A stretch of DNA of 6,771 nucleotides from Betaproteobacteria bacterium (GTDB lineage: Bacteria > Pseudomonadota > Gammaproteobacteria > Burkholderiales > Gallionellaceae), in the NCBI GenBank assembly GCA_028871775.1, contig JAGWMH010000098.1, positions 1-6,771 on the forward strand, read 5' to 3'. Below, piece by piece: positions 1 to 5,788 of the stretch; within the stretch, counting starts at the first letter, position 1; every line of letters starts with the position of its first letter. The position numbers were made by a program, and so were the translations under genes. The notes beneath the pieces were generated by a model. It was not told the DNA's origin. It did not search any database and saw only the letters and a list, made by a program, of their open reading frames with translations.

Positions 1-1242
1 GTGGTCAAGGGCAACCTGGCCGCATTGGAGCGCGGTCGCGAACTGGCGGCCGCACTGAAAAAGACCGATCCATGGGCAATCGGGGTACCCAAGTCCAAAC
101 AGGAAGTCATCGTGATGTCCGGCAATAACGCCATCGGCCTCGGCGCGATCATTGCGGGACTAGATTTCTTTTCCGCCTACCCGATCACCCCGGCAACCGA
201 AGTCGCGATCTATGTTGCGAAGCACCTGCCCAAACGCGGCGGCACCCTGATTCAGGCCGAAGACGAAATCGCCTCGATTTCCCAGGTTCTCGGCGCCTCC
301 TACGCAGGCAAGAAGGCGATGACCTCCACTTCCGGACCGGGTTTGTCGCTGATGACTGAGATGCTCGGGATGGCGTTCATGAGCGAACTGCCCTGTGTGG
401 TAGTTGATGTCCAGCGTGGCGGCCCCGCCACCGGGTTGCCGACCAAGCATGAACAGTCCGACCTGTTTCTGGCGATACATGGCTCCCACGGCGATGCCGG
501 GCGCATTGTGCTGTCCGTGGAAAGCATACATGACTGCATTGACCTGACGGTGGTGGCGTTCAACCTGGCCGAGAAGTATCAGTGCCCTGTGCTGCTGCTT
601 TCCGACGGCTCGCTGGCGTTCTCGACCCAGAACGTGCCTTACCCTAATCCTGAAGACTATCACGTGGTGGAGCGCAGGCGCTGGGACGGCAAAGGTGAAT
701 ACCGGCGCTACGCGCTGACCGAGGATGGTATTTCGCCGATGGCCGATCCGGGCACGCACGGCGGCATGCACATCGCCACCGGCCTCGAACATGACGAAAC
801 CGGCCTTCCCAGTTACACATCGGTCAACCATGAGGCCATGCAGGCCAAACGTTTCCGCAAGCTCAAGGGGGTGGTCAACGATGTCGACCCGGTGGAAGTG
901 GATGCCGCGGAAGGCGCGGGCAAAGCCAAAGCGGACCTTGGCGTGATTGCCTGGGGCAGCACCATCGGCGTGGTGCGCGAAGCATTGCAACGCCTGCGCG
1001 CCGAGGGCTACCAGGTCAAGGGTTTTTACCCCAAGCTGCTGCACCCCCTGCCGGTGCAACAGTTCGAGGACTTCGGCGCAACGTGCAAACGTCTGCTGTT
1101 GCCCGAGGTCAATTTCCAGGGCCAGCTGGCCCACTTCGTGCGCGCGGAGACTTCGTTGCGCCCGGAGTCCTACACCATATGCGGCGGGATGCCCTTCACG
1201 CCGGAGATGATCGTCAACAAAGTTCGGGAGATACTGGCATGA
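1..1242 (+). CDS. korA: 2-oxoglutarate:acceptor oxidoreductase, alpha subunit (C-terminal part of a probable gamma-alpha fusion; 5' truncated)
   Basis: This is the alpha part of a thiamine pyrophosphate-dependent 2-oxoacid:ferredoxin oxidoreductase. The family interconverts 2-oxoglutarate plus CoA with succinyl-CoA plus CO2 and low-potential electrons in the cytoplasm. Visible motifs (numbered from base 1) are YPITP at 60-64, TSTSGPG at 108-114, the QRGGPATGLPTKHEQSDL stretch at 138-155, and TGLEHDETG at 260-268. The last two are typical of KorA-type enzymes rather than single-chain pyruvate enzymes. The final ~100 residues are the domain II-like region ending near EVNFQGQLAHFVR. The frame is open at base 1, and residues 1-20 resemble the linker that ends a gamma domain in fused gamma-alpha chains. 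The true start is therefore probably several hundred bases upstream, and the GTG at base 1 is not taken as a start. The gene ends in an ATGA overlap with the beta gene. The family is secure. The 2-oxoglutarate preference is inferred from motifs and context; another 2-oxoacid is possible. Confidence 0.9.
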   Translation: MVKGNLAALERGRELAAALKKTDPWAIGVPKSKQEVIVMSGNNAIGLGAIIAGLDFFSAYPITPATEVAIYVAKHLPKRGGTLIQAEDEIASISQVLGASYAGKKAMTSTSGPGLSLMTEMLGMAFMSELPCVVVDVQRGGPATGLPTKHEQSDLFLAIHGSHGDAGRIVLSVESIHDCIDLTVVAFNLAEKYQCPVLLLSDGSLAFSTQNVPYPNPEDYHVVERRRWDGKGEYRRYALTEDGISPMADPGTHGGMHIATGLEHDETGLPSYTSVNHEAMQAKRFRKLKGVVNDVDPVEVDAAEGAGKAKADLGVIAWGSTIGVVREALQRLRAEGYQVKGFYPKLLHPLPVQQFEDFGATCKRLLLPEVNFQGQLAHFVRAETSLRPESYTICGGMPFTPEMIVNKVREILA

Positions 1243-2135
1243 GTACGGCACTTCAAGCACAAACACACCTGCACCGGGTTGAACTCCCTTCCAAGGACTA
1301 CAAGGATGACACTACATCGTTCTGGTGTGCCGGCTGCGGCCACTACGGCGTGCTGACGGGGCTGCTGCGGGCACTTTCAGAAGTCGGTATCGACCCGAAC
1401 TATCTGGTGAGCATTTCCGGGATCGGCTGCTCCGGGCGCCTGCCCTATTTCGTGCGCTCCTACAAGATGCACACCCTGCATGGCCGCGCTGGCCCGGTGG
1501 CAACCGGCGTCCAGCTGGCGCGCCCCGACCTCAACGTGGTGATCACCGGCGGCGATGGCGACGGCTTTTCCATCGGCGGCGGACACATGCCGCATCTGGC
1601 GCGCAAGAACATCAACATGACGTATATCCTGATGGACAACCACGTCTATGGTTTGACCAAGGGCCAATGTTCACCCACTTCGCGGAAGGAAATGAAGACC
1701 CCCACCACTCCCTATGGCGGTGTGGAGGCACCTCTGGATCCGGTGCTGTACATGCTCACCTATGGCGCCACTTATGTCGCCCAGGCGTTTTCCGGCAACG
1801 TCAAGCTGGCATCGCAGCTGATCAAGGATGGCATGGAACACAAGGGTTTCGCCTTTATCAACCTGCTCTCCCACTGCCCGTCTTTCAACGAAATGGACAC
1901 CGCCAAGCATTTCAAGAACGCCACCGCCATAGTGGATGACAGCCACGACGTGAGCGATCTGGATGCAGCCATGCACGTGGTCAACATGGCGCGGAAGGAG
2001 GGGCGCGAACCCAACGGGCTGCTGTACAAGACCGAGCGCCCCACGCTCGACCAGAACATGGCAGAACTGGTGAAAAACGTCGGCGGGCACAAGGATTATG
2101 ATCTGCGCAAGATCATTGATCTCGCGCGCCCGTAA
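1239..2135 (+). CDS. korB: 2-oxoglutarate:acceptor oxidoreductase, beta subunit
   Basis: This 298-residue subunit binds thiamine pyrophosphate and one [4Fe-4S] cluster and forms the catalytic centre with the alpha chain. Probable cluster cysteines are C30 and C33 (WCAGCGHYG), C64 (GIGCSGRLPYF) and C213 (SHCPSFNE). The thiamine/Mg site is GDGDGFSIGGGH at 105-116 together with NHVYGLTKGQ at 134-143, followed by SPTS, as is usual for KorB. The ATG at 1239 overlaps the alpha stop (ATGA) and has GGGAG at 1226-1230, eight bases upstream. The open frame continues upstream, but this start gives a normal family length and N-terminus. No ferredoxin-like delta subunit gene lies beside it. Instead, an iron-sulfur protein gene begins 14 bp downstream, which makes that protein a candidate electron partner. 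No frameshift or missing key residue is visible. The family is secure, and the substrate is inferred together with the alpha subunit. Confidence 0.93.
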   Translation: MSTALQAQTHLHRVELPSKDYKDDTTSFWCAGCGHYGVLTGLLRALSEVGIDPNYLVSISGIGCSGRLPYFVRSYKMHTLHGRAGPVATGVQLARPDLNVVITGGDGDGFSIGGGHMPHLARKNINMTYILMDNHVYGLTKGQCSPTSRKEMKTPTTPYGGVEAPLDPVLYMLTYGATYVAQAFSGNVKLASQLIKDGMEHKGFAFINLLSHCPSFNEMDTAKHFKNATAIVDDSHDVSDLDAAMHVVNMARKEGREPNGLLYKTERPTLDQNMAELVKNVGGHKDYDLRKIIDLARP

Positions 2136-2149
2136 CGACCGGAAATTTC

Positions 2150-2809
2150 ATGACAACAAGCGATGCCACGGCAAACAAGGGCAATCAACAGTCGGGCGTT
2201 ACCCTGACCATCAACGGCCTTGCCGTCAACGCAGATACCAGCATGACCCTGATCGAGGCTGCCTGGCACGCCGGTGTGCCGCGGGTGACGGGAGTCGGCT
2301 GCCTTGAGGGCGTGTGCGGTTCCTGCCGCGTCATGCTGCGTCGCGGCAAGGAAGTGACGGTGGGCCTCGCCTGCCAGACTTTCGCCGAGAACGGTATCGA
2401 AGTGGTGTTCCTGCCGCCGGCATCTGCACCCCAGCATCATTATGAACTCAGCGATTTCAAGGATGGCTGGGACATTCATGCGCGTTTCCAGGATATTTTT
2501 CCCGAGGCGTCGCGTTGCCGGCATTGCCACGGCTGCGACAACGCCTGCCCCAAGGGCATTACCGTCGAAAACGGTGTCGCACTGTCTGTTGCGGGCCGCT
2601 ACCGCGAGGCGGGAGATGCATTCTTCGAATGCGTCATGTGCGAACTGTGCGACGTTGCCTGCCCCGAACTGATCGCACCGGCCCATGTGGGCCTGTTCAG
2701 CCGGCGCATAACGGCTCATTTTCACCAGCGCCCGCCCAACCTCATCCATCGGCTGGAGGAGTTGCGCCAGGAGAAATCAGGAACTGCGCAGGAAGAAAAA
2801 GATGAGTAA
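2150..2809 (+). CDS. Succinate dehydrogenase/fumarate reductase-like iron-sulfur protein ([2Fe-2S] plus two [4Fe-4S])
   Basis: This 219-residue protein probably wires electrons between the flavoproteins encoded next to it. Residues 17-90 form a plant-type [2Fe-2S] domain with C51, C56, C59 and C75 (CLEGVCGSC, then GLACQT), in the style of SdhB/FrdB. The C-terminal half has two canonical CxxCxxCxxxCP motifs: C123/C126/C129/C133 and C161/C164/C167/C171. Classic SdhB/FrdB lacks one cysteine in its last motif and carries a [3Fe-4S] next to the quinone; here both motifs are complete, as in HdrC- and TfrB-like soluble proteins. No membrane segment or signal peptide is present. The tail after residue 200 is charged and probably flexible. 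The start at 2150 has a weak GGAAA at 2141-2145, and translation may depend partly on coupling to korB. The stop overlaps the flavoprotein start by 8 bp. The role as the fumarate reductase electron-transfer subunit is inferred from domains and context. It could also accept electrons from KorAB. Confidence 0.88.
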   Translation: MTTSDATANKGNQQSGVTLTINGLAVNADTSMTLIEAAWHAGVPRVTGVGCLEGVCGSCRVMLRRGKEVTVGLACQTFAENGIEVVFLPPASAPQHHYELSDFKDGWDIHARFQDIFPEASRCRHCHGCDNACPKGITVENGVALSVAGRYREAGDAFFECVMCELCDVACPELIAPAHVGLFSRRITAHFHQRPPNLIHRLEELRQEKSGTAQEEKDE

Positions 2810-4394
2810 CGGCATCCCTCTGGCAGAAGCACTGGCACGCTACCGGCCCGACGCGGATCTCGGGCCGCTACCCGAGCTGACCGACACGGATGCGCTGCTC
2901 AACGCCTACCACCCGGACCACTTGCGCGGCAGTGTGGTCAAGCTGGTGGTGGGAGCCAACGCGGGCGACAATTGCCAGCGCGGGCTGGCCGAGCTTCTGC
3001 AGTCCGAAGCATTCATTGACGAGGCCGATCTGGCCGGCACCCCGGTGACGGATATCGACGTGCTGGTGATCGGCGGCGGCGGCGCGGGATGCGCGGCGGC
3101 GCTGATGGCGGCCGAGAAGGGCGCGCGCGTGCTGCTGGCCACCAAGCTGCGCCTCGGAGACAGCAACACGGTGATGGCCGAAGGCGGCATCCAGGCCGCC
3201 ATCGAACCGGACGACTCGATCCAGCGGCATATCCAGGACACCCTGCGCGGCGGCCACCATGCCGGCGACCCGGCACTGGTGTCCGCCTTGGCCGGGGACG
3301 GCCCGGATGTGCTGCGCTGGCTCATCCGCCAGGGCATGCAGTTCGAACAGACTCCCAGCGGCGACCTGCACACGCGGCGCGCGGGCGGCATGAGCGCCGC
3401 GCGCCTCGTGCATTGCCGCGATTACACCGGCCTGGAAATGATGCGCGTGCTGCGCGAGGCCGTTATCCAGCACCGCAGCATCGAAGTCTGGGAGCAGAGC
3501 CCTGCCGTCGAGCTGCTGTCCAACGAACTCGGGCAGAGGTGCGTCGGCGCGGTTATCACCTCGCTGCTTGACGGCCGGCTGCGCATCGTCCGCACCCGCT
3601 CGGTAATCCTCGCGACCGGCGGGCTGGGGCGGCTGCACCTGAATGGTTTCCCGACTTCCAACCACCTGGGCGCGACGGGCGACGGACTGGTGCTGGCATA
3701 CCGCATCGGCGCCCGCTTGCGCGAACTCGATTCTTTCCAGTACCACCCCACGGGGCTGTTGCACCCGGCCCACCTTGCGGGCAAACTGGTGACCGAAGGG
3801 GTGCGCGCGGCGGGGGCACTGCTGGTGAATGGCCTCGACCGCCGCTTCATCGACGAACTGCTGCCGCGCGACATGGTATGCGCCGCCATCCTGCGCGAAT
3901 GCGGCGAAGGGCGCGGCATCCGCATCGACGACCAGCGCGTCGGGGTGTGGCTCGACACGCCGCGCCTGGAGCGCGCCAATCCGGGGCTGCTGGAAAAGCA
4001 ATTCCCCAACCTGATGTCGCGCACCCGTGTCTCGGGCATCGATCCGCGCATCGAGCCATTGCTGGTTCATCCGACTCTACACTACCAGAACGGCGGCGCA
4101 GTCATCAATGTCAACGGCGCCACCACGGTGCCCGGCCTGTATGCGGTGGGCGAAGTGGCGGGCGGCATCCACGGGCGCAACCGCATAATGGGCAACGCCC
4201 TGCTCGAAATCATCAGCTTCGGGCGCCGCGCCGGTATCGCAGCCACCGCCAATAACGACCGCGGGCCCAAGAAAGTCACCCTCGAACATGTGAACCGGCT
4301 GCGCCGCGCGCTGACCCTCGCCGGCATGCCCATGACGCAGCGGTCGCCCCGGGTCTTGCCGGATTACGCGGCGGGAGGCGTATGGAATCGCTGA
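2802..4394 (+). CDS. Fumarate reductase/succinate dehydrogenase-like flavoprotein, soluble type with non-covalent FAD
   Basis: This 530-residue flavoprotein probably reduces fumarate to succinate in the cytoplasm. The FAD Rossmann motif is GGGGAG at 91-96, preceded by an unusual ~85-residue N-terminal extension. Residues equivalent to the E. coli FrdA active site are all present: H315 (QYHPTG), T331-E332 (VTEG), R356 (LPRD, the proton-donating arginine), H427 (LHYQNGG) and R461 (GRNRIMGN). The covalent-FAD motif SHT of membrane SDH/FRD reads S121-N122-T123, so FAD is expected to be non-covalent. The chain ends about 45 residues after the last FAD-binding segment, so the usual C-terminal helical domain is absent. 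The start is supported by AGGAAG at 2790-2795, six bases upstream. The gene overlaps both neighbours (8 and 13 bp). L-aspartate oxidase shares these motifs, but adjacency to an Fe-S subunit and a NADH-binding subunit argues against it. Direction (fumarate reduction) is inferred from the NADH partner. Confidence 0.87.
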   Translation: MSNGIPLAEALARYRPDADLGPLPELTDTDALLNAYHPDHLRGSVVKLVVGANAGDNCQRGLAELLQSEAFIDEADLAGTPVTDIDVLVIGGGGAGCAAALMAAEKGARVLLATKLRLGDSNTVMAEGGIQAAIEPDDSIQRHIQDTLRGGHHAGDPALVSALAGDGPDVLRWLIRQGMQFEQTPSGDLHTRRAGGMSAARLVHCRDYTGLEMMRVLREAVIQHRSIEVWEQSPAVELLSNELGQRCVGAVITSLLDGRLRIVRTRSVILATGGLGRLHLNGFPTSNHLGATGDGLVLAYRIGARLRELDSFQYHPTGLLHPAHLAGKLVTEGVRAAGALLVNGLDRRFIDELLPRDMVCAAILRECGEGRGIRIDDQRVGVWLDTPRLERANPGLLEKQFPNLMSRTRVSGIDPRIEPLLVHPTLHYQNGGAVINVNGATTVPGLYAVGEVAGGIHGRNRIMGNALLEIISFGRRAGIAATANNDRGPKKVTLEHVNRLRRALTLAGMPMTQRSPRVLPDYAAGGVWNR

Positions 4395-5656
4395 ACAAAA
4401 AAAATGTACCTCCGGTTGCAACGCAACAGGTGCTGCTGCATCCGGACCGACGCGTCGGCGCCGACATGGCGCGCTGGCGCCAGTCTGGCGGCGGCGACGC
4501 ACTGGCCCGCGCCGCGCAGAATCCGGCCGCAGTGCGTGAGGAGATACGCCTTGCCGAATTGCGCGGCCTGGGCGGCAGCGGTTTTCCGGTCTGGCGCAAA
4601 TGGGATGCCGTCGCCGCCGAACTGCCCAAGCCGGACAAGTATCTGGTGGTAAACGGCAACGAAGACGAGCCCGGCACCTTCAAGGACCGCCTGCTGCTGG
4701 AGGAAACCCCGCACCAGGTGATCGAAGGCGCTGTGGTGGCGGCGCTGGCGGTCGGCGCCAACCGCATCGTGTTCTACATCAACCCCGATCTTGCGCGCTC
4801 GCTGGCGGCAATGAAGGCGGCACTCGAACAATGGCAGACCTCGGAACTGCCGGCACTCGCCTCGACCGCGCTCGGCAGACCGCTGCAGCTCGAGTTTCTG
4901 CCCGGCTCCGGGCATTACATCGGCGGCGAAGAAACGGCATCCATGGAATGGATCGAGGGCCGCTTCCCTTTCCCGCGCGGCAAGCCGCCTTATCCGGCAC
5001 AGGCCGGGATACTCGGCTGCCCGACCCTGATCAACAACGTCGAAACCCTGGCTCAAATCCCGCACATCGCCGTGCATGGAGCCGCCTGGTTCAAGTCCCT
5101 CGGCAAAGCGCCGGGCACCGGCACCAAGCTCTATTCCCTGAGTGGCGACGTGCTGCACCCCGGCGTGTTCGAGCTGCCGATGGGCACGTCGTTGCGCGAG
5201 CTCATCTTTGTCCATGGCGGCGGTTTGCTGTCGGGCAAGCCGCTCAAGGCGGTATTCACCGGCGGCCCTTCGAGCACCCTGCTGACACCCGCCGACCTCG
5301 ACGTGGCGCTGGATTTCGATTCCCTGCGCGCGCGCGGCAGCAGCCTTGGCACAGGCGCGATGATCGTCATCTCGGAGGGCACGGGCATCGTCAAGCGGGT
5401 GGCCGAGTACGAACGCTTCTTCGCCCATTCCTCCTGCGGCCAATGCAATTCGTGCAAGGTGGGCACCGCCACCATGAGCCGGCTGCTGGATCGCATTGAC
5501 ACCGGGCGCGGCACGGCGGCCGACCTCGCATCGCTGGAAAACCTCTGTACCATGTTACCCGACAGCGGCCGCTGTCATCTCATCAACGGCGCCGTGAACC
5601 TGCTCGACAGCGCCTTCCACCACTTCCGCGACGAATTCAAGCAGTCACTGCGCTGA
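4382..5656 (+). CDS. NuoF-like NADH-binding flavoprotein (FMN, [4Fe-4S])
   Basis: This 424-residue protein belongs to the complex I 51 kDa (NuoF/HoxF) family and should exchange electrons between NAD(H), FMN and one [4Fe-4S] cluster. Visible elements are the glycine loop RGLGGSGFP at 61-69, the FMN/NADH segment NGNEDEPGTFKDR at 91-103, GSGHYIGGEETA at 175-186, NNVETL at 218-223, and an SLBB-type region at about 248-330. The C-terminal cluster motif has C352/C355/C358 and probably C398, a 40-residue gap that fits the N3 cluster of NuoF. The first two loops deviate from standard NuoF and lean toward RnfC-like forms. No NuoE, NuoG or membrane subunit is encoded nearby, so this is not ordinary complex I. 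The ATG at 4382 lies 13 bp inside the flavoprotein gene, with GGGAGG at 4373-4378 only three bases upstream. The likely job is NADH input to the fumarate reductase-like module, inferred from context. Confidence 0.88.
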   Translation: MESLNKKNVPPVATQQVLLHPDRRVGADMARWRQSGGGDALARAAQNPAAVREEIRLAELRGLGGSGFPVWRKWDAVAAELPKPDKYLVVNGNEDEPGTFKDRLLLEETPHQVIEGAVVAALAVGANRIVFYINPDLARSLAAMKAALEQWQTSELPALASTALGRPLQLEFLPGSGHYIGGEETASMEWIEGRFPFPRGKPPYPAQAGILGCPTLINNVETLAQIPHIAVHGAAWFKSLGKAPGTGTKLYSLSGDVLHPGVFELPMGTSLRELIFVHGGGLLSGKPLKAVFTGGPSSTLLTPADLDVALDFDSLRARGSSLGTGAMIVISEGTGIVKRVAEYERFFAHSSCGQCNSCKVGTATMSRLLDRIDTGRGTAADLASLENLCTMLPDSGRCHLINGAVNLLDSAFHHFRDEFKQSLR

Positions 5657-5728
5657 CTGGTTTGTCAATCCGGCCTGCGGGACTGCTTGCTCAACCGGAA
5701 TTACCCGCAAACAGGTGTACGTCCCCTC

Positions 5729-5745
5729 TTTGCCTGACCGGCAAA
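5729..5745. repeat. Perfect 6-bp inverted repeat TTTGCC-N5-GGCAAA (possible operator)
   Basis: TTTGCC at 5729-5734 and GGCAAA at 5740-5745 are perfect reverse complements separated by TGACC. A further GGCAAA occurs at 5750-5755, exactly 10 bp (about one helical turn) after the previous copy. There is no T run after it, so it is not a terminator. Its position, overlapping the candidate -35 of mdh, would suit a repressor or activator site, but six base pairs can arise by chance. Confidence 0.35.
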
Positions 5746-5757
5746 CACTGGCAAAAT
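5730..5757 (+). promoter_or_regulatory. Candidate sigma70-type promoter for mdh
   Basis: TTGCCT (5730-5735, 4 of 6 matches to TTGACA) is followed after 16 bp by CAAAAT (5752-5757, 4 of 6 to TATAAT). Transcription would begin near 5764, giving a leader of about 25 bases, with AAGAGA at 5778-5783 as a ribosome-binding site five bases before the ATG. The hexamers are weak, and the call rests mainly on position in the only spacer upstream of mdh. Confidence 0.3.
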
Positions 5758-5788
5758 GCCGCCCTTGTTCACCGTGCAAGAGACCTTC

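Larger units (their letters stand above)
5657..5788. other. Intergenic spacer between the operon and mdh
   Basis: This 132-bp spacer is the only real non-coding stretch in the window. It shows no convincing intrinsic terminator: there is no GC-rich hairpin followed by a T run. It is locally richer in TTTGC/GCAAA words, with GCAAA at 5707, 5741 and 5751 and its reverse complement at 5729. It contains a weak candidate promoter and a short perfect palindrome, listed separately. The operon may end by Rho-dependent termination or read through into mdh; the sequence does not decide. Confidence 0.7.

Noticed and set aside
1..3. GTG at base 1 as the true start of the alpha subunit
   Set aside because: The encoded N-terminus resembles the end of a fused gamma domain, and the frame is open at the window edge, so the gene is treated as truncated.
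160..1266. 368-codon open frame on the minus strand opposite korA
   Set aside because: It mirrors a strongly recognised + strand gene; the translation is rich in His/Gln/Arg with no family motif, as expected of antisense frames in GC-rich DNA.
2868..4070. 400-codon open frame on the minus strand opposite the flavoprotein gene
   Set aside because: Low-complexity Ala/Arg/Gln/His-rich translation with no recognisable domain; the + strand frame has a full flavoprotein motif set.
2802..4394. L-aspartate oxidase (NadB) for NAD synthesis
   Set aside because: NadB shares the SDH-family residues and non-covalent FAD, but it acts alone; this gene is locked in an operon with an FrdB-like Fe-S subunit and a NuoF-like subunit and has a long N-terminal extension.
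2150..4394. Respiratory succinate dehydrogenase (complex II)
   Set aside because: No membrane anchor subunits, no covalent-FAD histidine, no C-terminal flavoprotein domain, and two [4Fe-4S] motifs in the Fe-S subunit.
4600..5499. 299-codon + strand frame inside the NuoF-like gene
   Set aside because: Arg/Gly/Ala/His-rich out-of-frame translation; the NuoF-like frame has all expected motifs across the same bases.
4382..5656. NuoF of respiratory complex I
   Set aside because: No other nuo genes are adjacent, and the glycine and FMN loops deviate from standard NuoF.
5676..5709. TGCGGG ... CCCGCA inverted repeat as an intrinsic terminator
   Set aside because: The stem is only six pairs with a 22-base loop and no following T run.
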